Part shown: piece by piece, positions 1 to 12,049 of the stretch
Layout of the letters: each line of letters begins with the position of its first letter
Numbering within the stretch: the first letter of the stretch is position 1
Assembly (NCBI RefSeq): GCF_018494085.1
Contig: NZ_JABBFP010000002.1
Location: 186,001-250,000, forward strand
Reading direction: 5' to 3'
Length of the DNA: 64,000 bases
Origin: Rosenbergiella collisarenosi
GTDB taxonomy: Bacteria; Pseudomonadota; Gammaproteobacteria; Enterobacterales; Enterobacteriaceae
Notes under the pieces: generated by a model
Databases searched by the model: none
The model's input: only the letters and a program-made list of their open reading frames with translations
What the model was told of the DNA's origin: nothing
Made by a program: the position numbers and the translations under genes

Positions 1-156
1 GAGTCGTGGTGGCGATAATCTGCGATCGGGGCGATCGTTACCTATCGACGGGTATTTTCGGCGGATAGGCCGAGTAAAGCGTAATGATTGTGTAAAACTA
101 ACAGAATATTACGAGAAAAGTCGTCATTATGGGGTAAGCGAGCCATAGGGATAAGT

Positions 157-837
157 ATGAAAATTTTATTAGTTGAAGACGATCAAGAGCTAGGGCAGAT
201 GTTAAGCCAGTATTTAGTCGGTGAGGGGATGCAGACTGATGTGATCACTCATGGGAAACGCGCGATAGAAATGATTAATCAAGCGCATTACGATGCGATG
301 ATCCTCGACATTATGCTTCCGGACATTAATGGTATTGAAGTATTACGTCAGGTGCGCCAGCAGCACCGTTTACCGATCATTATGCTTACCGCCAAGGGCG
401 AGAATATCGATCGCGTGATTGGCCTTGAAATGGGCGCCGACGACTACATGCCGAAGCCATGTTATCCGCGCGAGCTGGTAGCGCGTTTACGCTCGGTAAT
501 GCGTCGATTCGAAGAGATCCCGACGGCACCCGGCGATAATCAACCTCTGACACTGAAAGCATTAGTGTTAAACCCCGCGATGCGGGCGGTGACTTGGCAA
601 CAAACGCCGCTGGATTTGACCGCCTCTGAATTTAACTTACTTGAGTTACTGTTAGCCGCGGAAGATCGTGTGGTATCGAAGGACGAACTCTCTGAAAAAG
701 CATTAGGACGCACGCGAGAGGCTTACGATCGCAGTGTCGATGTGCATATCAGCAATATTCGCCAGAAACTCTCCAAAACGACCGGCGATCAAATTTTTAT
801 CGAAACAGTCCGTAGTATTGGCTATAAAATTCGATGA
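157..837 (+). CDS. OmpR-family response regulator, CpxR-like
   Basis: This is a two-component response regulator of 226 residues. The receiver domain (about 1-118) has the acidic pair D8/D9, phospho-acceptor D51 in LDIMLPD, T78 and the conserved K100 of the YMPKP loop. A winged-helix OmpR-type DNA-binding domain fills about 130-226. The start at 157 is chosen because it opens with the family's MKILLVEDD and has AGGG upstream; an in-frame ATG at 88 would add an unconserved leader. It overlaps the kinase gene by ATGA, so the two are translationally coupled. It resembles CpxR in the receiver-linker region, but genuine cpxRA sits elsewhere in enterics, so this is probably a paralogous system with an unknown regulon. 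Confidence 0.88.
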   Translation: MKILLVEDDQELGQMLSQYLVGEGMQTDVITHGKRAIEMINQAHYDAMILDIMLPDINGIEVLRQVRQQHRLPIIMLTAKGENIDRVIGLEMGADDYMPKPCYPRELVARLRSVMRRFEEIPTAPGDNQPLTLKALVLNPAMRAVTWQQTPLDLTASEFNLLELLLAAEDRVVSKDELSEKALGRTREAYDRSVDVHISNIRQKLSKTTGDQIFIETVRSIGYKIR

Positions 838-2162
838 ATCAGCGTTATCCACGGCGGCTATTTAGTAAGATGTTGCTCGCCTTTTTAATCGTGTTCTTGT
901 TGATAAGCCAAGTGATATGGCTGGGCTTCTCGCTGTTTAGCCACGATGGTTCCCCCTTCGTTAAACAACAACGTAGCTTGCAGCAAGTTCAGCTCACGTC
1001 ACTCGCACAGCTTATTGCTCGTTCTGATACTGTCGCTGCCGAGTCATTGGTTAATAGCTGGAGCCCAGAGATTCGTCCGGTAATGACGCTGCGTAACGGG
1101 AGCGAGACAACGCCGGTCGTTGAAGATAGAGACCACGGAGTTCCCTTAATAGTTGTACAGCGCGTTATGGATAGTCAGGGCCAGCGTTATCTGCTGAGCT
1201 TGGATTATCGTGCACTAGAGCATTTTGACGAGCATGATCACCATTCATGGCATGATTCACTGCATATTCCGACACCGATGCTATTTTTTGCCCCTTTCTT
1301 AGGGCTATTCTTTAGTTTGCTACTGGCTTGGAACATGACTCGGCCAATACGCCAATTGCGCGAAGGCTTCGCAAAAATCTCACAGGGTGACCTGAGCGTA
1401 CGGCTCTATCCTTCCATGAAAAGGCGTTACGACGAGTTATCTATCGTGGCGCAAGATTTCGATGCAATGGTAGAGCGTATCGATGTCTTAGTGAAGGCGC
1501 GAGAAGCGTTACTGCATGATATCTCCCATGAATTACGCACACCGTTAGCGCGAGTACAATTAGCTGTCGGATTAGCTCGGCAAAGTGATGTTAATATTCC
1601 TCACTCTCTCGATCGTATCGATCTAGAAACCAAACGACTCGATAAGATGATCGGGGAGTTATTAACATTATCGAGAGCGGAACACGATGGTATCGATATT
1701 GATCAGTACTTTGATTTTATCGCGTTACTGGAAGCTATCCTCGTCGATATCCGTTACGAAGCGCATCCGCTGCAGGTGGATGTCATCGCCTATTATGATA
1801 GTTTGAAATCAGTGACCGTACAGGGCAACGCAGAGCTTGTTCGCCGCGCTATCGAGAATGTCTTACGTAATGCTCTGCGCTATTCATCGCGTAAGCAGGC
1901 AGTCGTGATAAAGCTTGATGTGGAGCGAGAGACGTTGCTGCTCACCATTTCCGACAGTGGCCCGGGAGTGGCAGAAGACAAGATATCGAGTATTTTCGAT
2001 CCCTTCGTACGCTTACAGTCTAGCCTGTCCGGCAAGGGCTATGGATTAGGGTTAGCAATAGTTAGAAAAGTGATTTTGGCACATCAGGGAGAAGTTTCTG
2101 CGACGAACCGTCCAGAAGGGGGGCTTAAAATTTCTATTCGATTACCACGTTGGCCAGAATAA
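834..2162 (+). CDS. Sensor histidine kinase, CpxA-like
   Basis: This is the membrane sensor kinase partner of the upstream regulator, 442 residues long. It has a first transmembrane helix at about 13-33, a periplasmic sensor loop at about 35-146, a second helix at about 148-168, then HAMP. The HisKA dimerisation domain carries phospho-acceptor H232 in SHELRTP, and the C-terminal ATPase has N box NVLRNALRYS, G1 DSGPG and G2 GYGLGLAIV. The periplasmic loop has a striking His/Asp/Glu cluster (EHFDEHDHHSWHDS, about 129-142) just before the second helix, which could bind a metal; that is inference. The gene lies convergent to crr with a shared terminator between them. Confidence 0.87.
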   Translation: MNQRYPRRLFSKMLLAFLIVFLLISQVIWLGFSLFSHDGSPFVKQQRSLQQVQLTSLAQLIARSDTVAAESLVNSWSPEIRPVMTLRNGSETTPVVEDRDHGVPLIVVQRVMDSQGQRYLLSLDYRALEHFDEHDHHSWHDSLHIPTPMLFFAPFLGLFFSLLLAWNMTRPIRQLREGFAKISQGDLSVRLYPSMKRRYDELSIVAQDFDAMVERIDVLVKAREALLHDISHELRTPLARVQLAVGLARQSDVNIPHSLDRIDLETKRLDKMIGELLTLSRAEHDGIDIDQYFDFIALLEAILVDIRYEAHPLQVDVIAYYDSLKSVTVQGNAELVRRAIENVLRNALRYSSRKQAVVIKLDVERETLLLTISDSGPGVAEDKISSIFDPFVRLQSSLSGKGYGLGLAIVRKVILAHQGEVSATNRPEGGLKISIRLPRWPE

Positions 2163-2192
2163 AAAAAGCTCATCTAAAAAGATGAGCTTTTA
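2162..2192. terminator. Bidirectional intrinsic terminator
   Basis: An inverted repeat, AAAAGCTCATC then loop TAAAAA then GATGAGCTTTT, has A-run and T-run flanks. It sits between the convergent kinase gene and crr and can terminate both. Confidence 0.85.
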
Positions 2193-2197
2193 TATCA

Positions 2198-2701
2198 CTA
2201 TTTCTGAATTCGCATGATTGGCGTTTCACCAACAGTGACATGACCGGATAGCTTAGATAACGACTTGATTTCATCCATATTAGAGATGACAACCGGCGTC
2301 AGCGTCGATTTTGCTTTTTCTTCGAGGAAAGCGAGATCGAACTCGATAATTGGGTCGCCCTTCTTGACCTTTTGTCCTTCCTCAGCGAGGCGTTTAAAGC
2401 CTTCACCTTTTAACTCTACAGTATCAATACCGAAGTGGACAAACAGCTCGATACCGTTGTCTGATTCGATAGAGAAGGCGTGGTTGGTTTCGAAAATTTT
2501 ACCAATCGTTCCTTCAACGGGAGCGACGATTTGGTTACCGTTAGGACGAATAGCGATTCCATCACCCACGATTTTTTCTGCGAATACCACATCCGGTACA
2601 TCTTCGATATTAACGATTTCGCCCGAAAGCGGGGCAACAATTTCAATGCTGCCAGATTCGCTATCCGATTTGTCGCCAAAAAGTTTAGAAAACAATCCCA
2701 T
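2198..2701 (-). CDS. crr: PTS glucose-specific EIIA component
   Basis: EIIA-Glc is the cytoplasmic phosphocarrier that receives phosphate from HPr, passes it to EIIB-Glc, and regulates adenylate cyclase and sugar permeases by inducer exclusion. The 167 residues match the usual length (about 169). The two active-site histidines are visible as H74 (ETNH) and H89 (ELFVHFGID). The N-terminal amphipathic MGLFSKLFG membrane-binding segment is intact. It is the last gene of the ptsH-ptsI-crr operon, 41 bp downstream of ptsI. Confidence 0.97.
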   Translation of the reverse strand: MGLFSKLFGDKSDSESGSIEIVAPLSGEIVNIEDVPDVVFAEKIVGDGIAIRPNGNQIVAPVEGTIGKIFETNHAFSIESDNGIELFVHFGIDTVELKGEGFKRLAEEGQKVKKGDPIIEFDLAFLEEKAKSTLTPVVISNMDEIKSLSKLSGHVTVGETPIMRIQK

Positions 2702-2742
2702 GATCTTCTCCTAAGCAATAACGTCGAAACACTAATGACAAT

Positions 2743-4470
2743 CTAGCAAAGTGTCTTTTCTTTAATAAACTTATCAACGATAGCCGTTAATGCTTCAGCT
2801 GTCGGTTGCGCGAGCGCCTCTGCGGCTAAAACTTTAACGTCTTCGAAATTAGTGTTACGAATAATTTTTTTAATTCTAGGGATAGAAATAGAACTCATAC
2901 TAAATTCGTCCAATCCCATGCCTAATAGTAATAGTGTAGCACGTTCATCGCCAGCTAACTCACCACACATCCCTGTCCATTTTCCAACAGCGTGAGATGC
3001 GTCAATAACTTGCTTGATTAGCAGCAGTACAGAAGGGCTCATCGGGTTGTATAAATGCGAAATTCGGTCATTACCACGATCTACCGCGAGCGTATATTGT
3101 GTCAGATCATTGGTACCAATACTGAAGAAATCGACTTCTTTTGCAAGGTGATGGGCGATGGTTGCCGAGGCGGGTGTTTCCACCATGATACCCACTTCGA
3201 TATTTTGGTCGAAGGCTTTACCTTCCGCGGTGAGCTGGGCCTTAAGGGTATCTAGTTCAGCCTTTAATGTACGGACTTCTTCTACCGAGATAATCATCGG
3301 GAACATGATACGGAGTTTGCCATGAGCGGAGGCGCGTAAAATAGCGCGGAGTTGCGCATGCAGAATTTCTTTACGATCCATACCAATACGGATCGCACGC
3401 CAGCCTAGAAACGGGTTATCTTCCTTCGGCAGATTCATATAGGGTAGATCTTTGTCACCGCCGATATCCATGGTACGGATGATCACCGCTTGAGCGCCCA
3501 CCGCTTCTGCTACTGCCTTGTAAGCCTCGTATTGTTCTTGTTCTGAAGGTAATGACTCGCGATCCATAAACAAAAACTCTGTTCGATAGAGACCAACCCC
3601 TTCAGCACCGTTGCGCTCGGCTCCCGCAACATCGCGAACCGTACCGATGTTGGCACAGACCTCTACGTGGTGGCCGTCCAAGGTAATTGCAGGTAAGTCT
3701 TTAAGCTTGGCCATCTCGTGTTTTTCATCTAGCCAAGTTGTTTGAATCTCGCGTAATTCGGAGATCTGTTCCTCGGAAGGATTAATCAGTACTTGGTTAT
3801 TCACCGCATCAAGGATGAGGAAGTCACCATTTTTTACCGTTTGAGTAATTGTACCAATCCCCACAATCGCAGGGAGTTCTAAGGACCGTGCCATGATCGA
3901 GGTATGCGACGTTCTGCCGCCTAAATCGGTAATAAAGCCTAATACTTTTTCAAGATTGAGCTGCGCAGTCTCTGATGGGGTCAGATCTTTAGCTACCAGA
4001 ATAGATTCATCTGCGATGGCGCTGAGGTCAACAATGGCTAGACCAAGAATATTCTGTAGTAAACGCTTACCAATATCCCGAACGTCGGCTGCCCGCTCTT
4101 TAAGGTATTCGTCGTCCAATTCTTCCAGCGCTGTAGCTTGGTCTTCAATAACGGCATGCACTGCGGCATCGGCTGTCTGGTGGTTTTTACGAATAAGATC
4201 GATGATTTCAAGTTCGAGTTCTTCATCTTCCAGTAGCATGATATGCCCTTCGAAGATGGCCTCTTTCTCGGTCCCGAAAGTTTCTCCCGCTTTAGTTTTT
4301 ATTATTTCTAACTGTGCAGAGGCTTTCTTGCGGCTTTCAAGAAAATGGTTAATTTCTTGATCTACTTGGCTAGGATCGATTTTATGGCTATTGATGACGA
4401 TGTCGTCTTCTTTTAAGAGCAGTGCCTTACCGAATGCAATACCGGGTGACGCAGGGATACCAGAAATCAT
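2743..4470 (-). CDS. ptsI: PTS enzyme I (phosphoenolpyruvate-protein phosphotransferase)
   Basis: Enzyme I autophosphorylates from phosphoenolpyruvate and phosphorylates HPr, starting the sugar phosphotransfer chain in the cytoplasm. The 575 residues are the standard length. The N-terminal HPr-binding/phospho-histidine domain contains [12 protein letters not shown] with the active His near residue 189. The C-terminal PEP-binding barrel contains [12 protein letters not shown] and [11 protein letters not shown] with the catalytic Cys. It is followed by crr and preceded by ptsH at 134 bp. Close identity to the E. coli protein is evident throughout. Confidence 0.98.
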   Translation of the reverse strand: MISGIPASPGIAFGKALLLKEDDIVINSHKIDPSQVDQEINHFLESRKKASAQLEIIKTKAGETFGTEKEAIFEGHIMLLEDEELELEIIDLIRKNHQTADAAVHAVIEDQATALEELDDEYLKERAADVRDIGKRLLQNILGLAIVDLSAIADESILVAKDLTPSETAQLNLEKVLGFITDLGGRTSHTSIMARSLELPAIVGIGTITQTVKNGDFLILDAVNNQVLINPSEEQISELREIQTTWLDEKHEMAKLKDLPAITLDGHHVEVCANIGTVRDVAGAERNGAEGVGLYRTEFLFMDRESLPSEQEQYEAYKAVAEAVGAQAVIIRTMDIGGDKDLPYMNLPKEDNPFLGWRAIRIGMDRKEILHAQLRAILRASAHGKLRIMFPMIISVEEVRTLKAELDTLKAQLTAEGKAFDQNIEVGIMVETPASATIAHHLAKEVDFFSIGTNDLTQYTLAVDRGNDRISHLYNPMSPSVLLLIKQVIDASHAVGKWTGMCGELAGDERATLLLLGMGLDEFSMSSISIPRIKKIIRNTNFEDVKVLAAEALAQPTAEALTAIVDKFIKEKTLC

Positions 4471-4604
4471 AATCTTACCTTTAAATCAACGATGCCTATG
4501 TGTAAATACTGGAAGTCAGTGCCTAAGGGTATGGCTCAATGGCGTGTTTGAGTGTAAAGCGGCGACCCACCTTGGATCAATAGACCTTGGGGCGCTCGCC
4601 ACGA

Positions 4605-4862
4605 TTATTCAAGTTCAGCCATTAATTTAACTAAATGTTCGATAGCCTGTTGTTCGTCTTCGCCTTCCGCGCTGAGCGTTACGACGGTGCCTTGAGTAAG
4701 GCCCAAGGTCTGCAATTTAAACAAGCTTTTTGCACTCGCCGTTTTCCCCTGAGAGGTGACGGTAATGTCAGATTGAAACGTTTTTGCTTCTTTAACGAAC
4801 TGTGCCGCGGGGCGAGTGTGCAATCCATTTGGTGCAGTGATGGTGACTTCTTGTTGGAACAT
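4605..4862 (-). CDS. ptsH: Phosphocarrier protein HPr
   Basis: HPr carries phosphate between enzyme I and the sugar-specific EIIA proteins. The 85-residue product has H15 in PNGLHTRPA and the regulatory-type serine in [10 protein letters not shown] near residue 46. The start is placed at MFQQEVTI, the conserved N-terminus; a longer in-frame extension to 4931 is not conserved. It is the first gene of the ptsHI-crr operon. Confidence 0.97.
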   Translation of the reverse strand: MFQQEVTITAPNGLHTRPAAQFVKEAKTFQSDITVTSQGKTASAKSLFKLQTLGLTQGTVVTLSAEGEDEQQAIEHLVKLMAELE

Positions 4863-5118
4863 ATTTTTTCCCCAAAATAATCTGAAGGTGGTTCTCGAAA
4901 ATTGACCAAGGCGTTCATTGGTATTTGACATCCTTCTACGCCGTGGACCAACAAAAGTTATACGTCAATTACGACGAATTCCCTACCGTTTTTACAGGGT
5001 GTGGTTGATCAAACGCATAAAAAGTAACGCATTATTTTTCGGTTCGAAATAAATCCTATCGTTGATACCAGATGAGGAAGGAGTAAAGCAAACCCGCACT
5101 GATAAAAAATGAGATCTG
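4863..5118 (-). promoter_or_regulatory. Upstream region of the ptsH operon
   Basis: This non-coding stretch must contain the ptsHI-crr promoters, reading leftward. In E. coli this region carries CRP- and Mlc-controlled promoters. A weak CRP-like half (TGTGGTTGATC, from 5000) is visible, but no full consensus site or unambiguous -35/-10 pair could be assigned. Confidence 0.4.
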
Positions 5119-5122
5119 GCGC

Positions 5123-5150
5123 ACAAAAAAAACACCCGAAGGTGCTTTTT
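5123..5150 (-). terminator. Intrinsic terminator downstream of cysK
   Basis: On the minus strand GCACC-TTCG-GGTGT is followed by a run of eight T residues. A UUCG tetraloop closes the stem. It lies 36 bp past the cysK stop codon. Confidence 0.8.
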
Positions 5151-5185
5151 GTCTACGACTTTTTTAAAAGCAAGAAGAAAGTGGC

Positions 5186-6154
5186 CTAGCCATTTTCTTT
5201 TTCTGTGAACAGATCTGCAAAGAGTGCGGTCGATAGGTAACGCTCGCCGGAAGAGGGGAGGATGACGACAATGTTTTTCTCAGCGAAACCAGGTTCTTGT
5301 TGAAGCTTGATGGCGGCGGCAACGGCTGCACCTGATGAAATACCCGCTAAGATGCCTTCGGATTCCATGAGGTGACGCGCAGTGTTGATAGCTTCATCGT
5401 TAGTGATAGTAATGACTCTATCCACTAAGCCGAGATCGAGGTTTCCTGGGATAAACCCAGCGCCAATACCCTGAATTTTGTGGGGGCCCGGAGTCAGTTC
5501 CTCGCCAGCCAATGCTTGGGAAATAACCGGTGAATCGGTCGGCTCGACGGCTACCGCATAGAGGCTAGTTTTGCCTTTTGTTTGCTTGATGTAGCGAGCG
5601 ATTCCGGTAAGAGTACCGCCAGTCCCTACGCCGGAAATTAAGACATCGACTTCGCCGTCTGTGTCTTCCCAAATTTCTGGTCCCGTGGTCTTTTCATGAA
5701 TCTCAGGGTTTGCCGGGTTACTAAACTGCTGCAGCATAAGATATTTTGCGGGATTACTCGCGACAATTTCCTCAGCTCTAGCAATAGCCCCTTTCATTCC
5801 TTTAGCGCCCTCGGTCAATTCGAGGTTTGCGCCCAACGCTTTGAGGAGCTTACGACGTTCAACCGACATCGTGTCTGGCATCGTTAAGGTGAGTTTATAG
5901 CCGCGTGCGGCAGCAACATAAGCTAATGCTATCCCAGTATTCCCGCTCGTTGGCTCGACGAGCTCTACGCCTGGTTTGAGTAAGCCTTTCTCTTCGGCAT
6001 CCCAAATCATATTCGCGCCAATCCGACATTTGATACTGAAGCTAGGATTGCGAGACTCTACTTTGGCAAGGATACGTCCATTACCTAGGCGGTTTAACCT
6101 CACTAGAGGCGTGTGGCCAATCGTTAACGAGTTATCTTCGTAAATCTTACTCAT
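5186..6154 (-). CDS. cysK: Cysteine synthase A (O-acetylserine sulfhydrylase)
   Basis: This PLP enzyme makes L-cysteine from O-acetylserine and sulfide in the cytoplasm. The 322 residues match E. coli CysK. The PLP-binding lysine lies in SFSIKCRIG near residue 42, the substrate loop is TSGNTG, and the phosphate-binding loop is GVGTGGT. The monocistronic arrangement between ptsH and cysZ is as in E. coli. CysB control is expected from the family, but no site was identified here. Confidence 0.97.
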   Translation of the reverse strand: MSKIYEDNSLTIGHTPLVRLNRLGNGRILAKVESRNPSFSIKCRIGANMIWDAEEKGLLKPGVELVEPTSGNTGIALAYVAAARGYKLTLTMPDTMSVERRKLLKALGANLELTEGAKGMKGAIARAEEIVASNPAKYLMLQQFSNPANPEIHEKTTGPEIWEDTDGEVDVLISGVGTGGTLTGIARYIKQTKGKTSLYAVAVEPTDSPVISQALAGEELTPGPHKIQGIGAGFIPGNLDLGLVDRVITITNDEAINTARHLMESEGILAGISSGAAVAAAIKLQQEPGFAEKNIVVILPSSGERYLSTALFADLFTEKENG

Positions 6155-6269
6155 ATCCTTTCCTTAACTCTTTGAAATTTCGGGAACGTAGTGAGAATAC
6201 GCTTTATCTAGAAGCAGTGAAGTGACGAAATGATATATCGATATGTCAGAGCGCAATAACTGTATCGGT

Positions 6270-7025
6270 TTATTTGAGCAATGATCGACGGTAACGGTCT
6301 ACCCAAATTGCTGTCGCACCACAGACCGCGATGGGCATGATGACCAAATTGATGATCGGTATCATCGTCAGCACGCTAATTAATCCACCAAATTCTAGAT
6401 GAAGTTTTCTGTCTTCGGCAAGTTTGCGGCGCATCGCGGCAAATGACACCTTGTGGTTATCGAAAGGATAGTCGCAATATTGGATAGCCATCATCCATGC
6501 GCCGAAGATAAACCATAGGAGCGGAGCGAGGAGTTGGCCGACGCCGGGAATAAAATGAATCAGCAATAAGCCGATAGCGCGCGGCAGGTAGTAACGTAGT
6601 TTTAGCCACTCGCGTTTCATAATCCGCGGTAAGTCAGAGAGTAACGACCACCAGCTCGTGTCATTCAGAACGTGGCCAGTGAGCCTCTGCTCAAGTTGCT
6701 CTGCGAGTAACCCAAAGAACGGCGCGGCAATCCAGTTGGCAATGGTCGAAAAAAAATAGCCAAAAACGAGGACAATAGAAACTACGGCAAGCGGCCACAG
6801 CACAACGTTTAGCCACGCTAACCAATGTGGGACGTAGCTCATGAGTTGCGGGATCCACTCATTCAATTTAGTGAATAGCCAATAGAATGCCGACCCGAGC
6901 AGGATAATGTTTATCAGCAGAGGAACGATGACATATCGACGTATCCCAGGTAAACAGACGAGGTGGCAGCCTATTTTCACATAGGTGAAACCCGATGAGG
7001 GCGATGTCGAAGAGGGTTGGGACAT
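6270..7025 (-). CDS. cysZ: Sulfate transporter CysZ
   Basis: CysZ is an inner-membrane sulfate uptake protein feeding cysteine synthesis. The 251 residues contain hydrophobic segments at about 27-50 and 68-95 and others near 145-180 and 205-235. Conserved strings include [15 protein letters not shown] and [14 protein letters not shown]. The gene reads away from zipA and towards cysK, the normal enterobacterial order. Confidence 0.95.
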   Translation of the reverse strand: MSQPSSTSPSSGFTYVKIGCHLVCLPGIRRYVIVPLLINIILLGSAFYWLFTKLNEWIPQLMSYVPHWLAWLNVVLWPLAVVSIVLVFGYFFSTIANWIAAPFFGLLAEQLEQRLTGHVLNDTSWWSLLSDLPRIMKREWLKLRYYLPRAIGLLLIHFIPGVGQLLAPLLWFIFGAWMMAIQYCDYPFDNHKVSFAAMRRKLAEDRKLHLEFGGLISVLTMIPIINLVIMPIAVCGATAIWVDRYRRSLLK

Positions 7026-7239
7026 ATCCTAATACTCACAGTTGGAATAACGACAGTATAGTAACGCTTTTTCCTTCCGTGCAAACGGGTCGCTGCTGTT
7101 AATTTAATCAATCACACCAGATTAGTGATATTATTCAAGATAATTGGCAGTGTAAGCTTGCACTTATTCGCGCTGACCAATACATTTAGAGGTATATAGG
7201 TGCCTTTATAGGCAAAGTGTTTGAACAACAGAGAATATA

Positions 7240-8190
7240 GTGATGCAGGATTTGCGTCTGATCTTAATAGTTGTTGGTGCTATCGCGATTATCGCGTTAC
7301 TGGCACACGGTTTATGGACTAATCGTAAAGAGCGGTCTAGCATCTTCCGTGATCGCCCTCATAAGCACTTTCCACAACGTCGTGATGAGAGTCTCGATGA
7401 CGACGAAGCAACTTCTCCTACTGAGGAGAGGTCGCTCGTACAACCGCGTCAACCTACGCCAGCTAAAGCAGCCCCGGCTGCACCACGCGCGAATGAGACT
7501 GCGCCTGCGACCTCGCATCCTGCGCCACTAAAAGCGAATACGTTACGCGAAGGTATCGCGCTGCAAGGCGATCCCCTGCTCGGTAACGATGAAGCCGTGA
7601 CAAAAGCAGAGCCTCAACCGGTTGCAACGCCTTCTATCGAAGAGGAGAGTGTACCGACTGCTGCGCCTAGCTCAGTCCCTCACTCCGAGGTTCCGACAGA
7701 ACCTTTTGAGCCCGCTGAAGAAAAACCTAGTACGCCTGAAAAAATCAGTGAAGCAGCGCCTGTGAAGGAGCGTCTGACGGAAACTGTATTAGTGTTCCAT
7801 GTTGCGGCGCACGCAGGGAGTGAGCTTAATGGCGAGGCATTATTGCAAGCCATTCTCCAAGCAGGCTTCCAATTTGGCGAGATGAATATTTTCCATCGCC
7901 ACCTTAGCCCAACGGGTAGTGGTCCGGTCCTGTTCAGCTTGGCAAATAGCGTTAAACCGGGATCGTTTGATCCAGACACGATGTCTGATTTTACGACGCC
8001 AAGCGTCTCCATCTTTATGATGGTTCCCTGCTACGGCGATGCCTTGCAGAACTTCAAGCTCATGCTACAGTCCGCGCAACGGATCGCTGACGATGTCGGC
8101 GGTGTAGTCATGGATGATGAGCGTCATATGTTGACACCACAAAAAGTTGAAGTGTATAAGGCGCGAATTCGTGAAGTGATTAGTCACTAA
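7240..8190 (+). CDS. zipA: Cell division protein ZipA
   Basis: ZipA anchors FtsZ to the inner membrane at the division site. The 316 residues show an N-terminal membrane anchor (about 5-25), a charged segment, a Pro/Ala/Glu-rich flexible linker (about 60-175) and the C-terminal FtsZ-binding domain (about 185-316). The C-terminal domain holds [13 protein letters not shown] and [17 protein letters not shown]. The ORF opens GTG ATG; either the GTG at 7240 or the ATG at 7243 may start translation, and E. coli has ATG ATG at this point. Confidence 0.95.
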   Translation: MMQDLRLILIVVGAIAIIALLAHGLWTNRKERSSIFRDRPHKHFPQRRDESLDDDEATSPTEERSLVQPRQPTPAKAAPAAPRANETAPATSHPAPLKANTLREGIALQGDPLLGNDEAVTKAEPQPVATPSIEEESVPTAAPSSVPHSEVPTEPFEPAEEKPSTPEKISEAAPVKERLTETVLVFHVAAHAGSELNGEALLQAILQAGFQFGEMNIFHRHLSPTGSGPVLFSLANSVKPGSFDPDTMSDFTTPSVSIFMMVPCYGDALQNFKLMLQSAQRIADDVGGVVMDDERHMLTPQKVEVYKARIREVISH

Positions 8191-8218
8191 GTTCAGTCGC
8201 TTTCACCAGTCTATCTAT

Positions 8219-8246
8219 CAACCCCCGCCTGTCGGGGGTTTTTTAT
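8219..8246 (+). terminator. Intrinsic terminator between zipA and ligA
   Basis: AACCCCCG-CCTGT-CGGGGGTT is followed by a T-run. It sits between the zipA stop and the ligA start, so ligA is likely expressed by readthrough or by its own promoter. Confidence 0.85.
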
Positions 8247-8254
8247 CAGGGTAA

Positions 8255-10269
<2,015 letters not shown>

Positions 10270-10270
<1 letters not shown>

Positions 10271-10485
10271 TGCCAGATAAAGAGCAGTTGGTAGAACTGG
10301 CAAACTGGCGGATGCCTTTCGGTAAGTATCAAGGGCGTCGACTTATCGACTTACCGGAAGAGTACCTGTTGTGGTTTGCCCGCAAAGAAGCGTTTCCTGA
10401 AGGCCACTTAGGACAGTTATTGCAACTTGCCTTAGCGATACGTATCGAAGGCCTTGAACACTTAGTCGATCCGCTAAAAGTGTAA
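10270..10485 (+). CDS. ypeB: DUF3820 family protein YpeB
   Basis: This 71-residue protein belongs to the DUF3820 family, whose members commonly follow ligA in enterics. The core MPFGKYQGRRLIDLPEEYLLWF is typical; the function is unknown. It is coupled to ligA by a TAATG overlap, and a GGAGGAAT ribosome site lies inside the end of ligA. Confidence 0.92.
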
Positions 10486-10489
10486 ACAG

Positions 10490-10516
10490 GTCGCCCCAGT
10501 TCGGGGCGACATTTTA
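10490..10516. terminator. Intrinsic terminator after ypeB
   Basis: GTCGCCCC-AGTTC-GGGGCGAC is followed by ATTTTATT. It separates ligA-ypeB from the convergent efflux cassette and overlaps the latter's last codons. Confidence 0.8.
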
Positions 10517-12049
10517 TTGACTATCGGTGACCCCTGTCTTGTCGACTTCACCGAAGACGCTATAGTGCGGCAGCGACGCCGCAGACTGTTGCTCCCAGCC
10601 TCCGCCCAACGCTTTATACAGTGCGACGAGATCAACCGCCGTCTGCGCTTGCGCCTGGATAGCTTGCTGGTCAGTTTGGGCAAGCTGGCGTTGTGCATCC
10701 AGCACCGTAATATAAGTGACAAATCCCTTTTTATAGTTTTCTGATGCCAGCGCGAAAGCACGTTGTAGCGCATCCCGTGACTGAAGTATTGAGGTCTCTT
10801 GCTGCTGTCCGGTTCGATAGCTTACCAGCGCATTCTCCACCTCTTGCAACGCAGTAAGTACCGTTTGACGATAGTTCAGAGCGGCCGCAGCCTGCTGAGC
10901 GCGCGCTAATTTAACATTAGCGACCAAGCGGCCTCCTTCGAAAATCGGTAAGTTAATCCCCGGTCCAATGCTATAAAAATGACTGCTCCAGTTATCCATA
11001 TAACTGATATCGGTATTGCGCACGCCCAATTGTCCGGTTAACGATAGGCTTGGGAAGAGCTGCGCGACAGAGACGCCAATATTTGCAGTCTGCGCATGAA
11101 GGTTTGCTTCTGCAGCTCGAATATCGGGGCGGCGACGAGTCAGTTGAGCAGGCACCCCTACCGCCACGAGTTGTGGCAGGTGTGGCAGGGGTTTAGCCGC
11201 AGCGAGTTCATTATCAAGAGCGCCCGGAGTGCGTCCGATCAGTACGGCAAGCGCATTCTTAGCCTGTGCGATTTGCGAATGATACTGGGGCAGCTGTGCT
11301 TGTAGGGCAGCGAGCTGAGCGGTCGCACTCTCAACATCGCTCGTTGGCGCCAGACCATTTTGCATCTGGCTTTGAGTGAGTTCAAGGCTCTGCTGCGCGA
11401 TAGCGATTTGTTGAGTCAGTGAGGCTGCCGAGGCTTGTGCCGCGCGGAGTTGGAGATAGGTTCGCGTTACCTCAGCTTCAAGCGACACTAATGCATCGTT
11501 ATGTTGCTCAATCTGTTGCTGTTCGCTGGCGCGGGCGAGTTCGATTTGGCGACGCGTTTTTCCCCATAGGTCTAACTCCCAGCTCGCATCAAACCCACCC
11601 TGATAGAAATTGACGCTACCAGTGGCTTGGTTGGCAAGATTATTCGGGATGGCATCGTAAACGCCTTGCGATTGTAATTCCCCCTTTAACCCTAATTGCT
11701 GACGTGAATAGGCGGCTTGGCCATTCAAGGTAGGGAATAATCCCCCCTGCGCACTGGAGACCTGTTCGCGAGCGCCCGCGATGCGCAACACACTTTGCTG
11801 TAGACTAAGATTACCTTGTGTCGCACGCTGGATCAGGCTGTTGAGGAGGGGATCGTTGAAATTCTCCCACCAACTCACCTGAGTATCGGTCATCAATGGG
11901 TGTGAGGTTTGGTCTGATTGTCCGGCTCGCCATGCGTGTGTTAGTTGGTTTTCCGGCGCATGATAGTCGGGGCCGACGGCACAGCCCGACAGGGCGACCA
12001 GTAATAACGGGAAGACTACTCGCGGTGAGTTCATGAGGTTTCCTTTCAT
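10514..12049 (-). CDS. NodT-family outer membrane efflux lipoprotein
   Basis: This is a TolC-like outer membrane channel. The N-terminal lipoprotein signal peptide ends in the lipobox LVALSGC, followed by the family's AVGPDYHAP. Two repeats of the outer membrane efflux domain follow over about 60-480, with long helical segments rich in Q and A. The length of 511 is a little above the typical 470-490. A GGAGG lies 7 nt before the ATG at 12049; an alternative ATG at 12034 also has an AGGA. It is the third gene of an operon with the MFS pump and membrane-fusion protein. The C-terminal tail past about 480 is less conserved. Confidence 0.92.
   Translation of the reverse strand: MKGNLMNSPRVVFPLLLVALSGCAVGPDYHAPENQLTHAWRAGQSDQTSHPLMTDTQVSWWENFNDPLLNSLIQRATQGNLSLQQSVLRIAGAREQVSSAQGGLFPTLNGQAAYSRQQLGLKGELQSQGVYDAIPNNLANQATGSVNFYQGGFDASWELDLWGKTRRQIELARASEQQQIEQHNDALVSLEAEVTRTYLQLRAAQASAASLTQQIAIAQQSLELTQSQMQNGLAPTSDVESATAQLAALQAQLPQYHSQIAQAKNALAVLIGRTPGALDNELAAAKPLPHLPQLVAVGVPAQLTRRRPDIRAAEANLHAQTANIGVSVAQLFPSLSLTGQLGVRNTDISYMDNWSSHFYSIGPGINLPIFEGGRLVANVKLARAQQAAAALNYRQTVLTALQEVENALVSYRTGQQQETSILQSRDALQRAFALASENYKKGFVTYITVLDAQRQLAQTDQQAIQAQAQTAVDLVALYKALGGGWEQQSAASLPHYSVFGEVDKTGVTDSQ

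Noticed and set aside
2265-2714. A 149-codon frame antisense to crr, and others antisense to ptsI, ligA and the efflux genes
   Set aside because: These are shadows of strongly coding genes on the other strand, with Ser/Arg-rich translations and no initiation signals.
5000-5017. CRP site upstream of ptsH
   Set aside because: Only one half fits TGTGA and the other does not match, so it was not called as a site.
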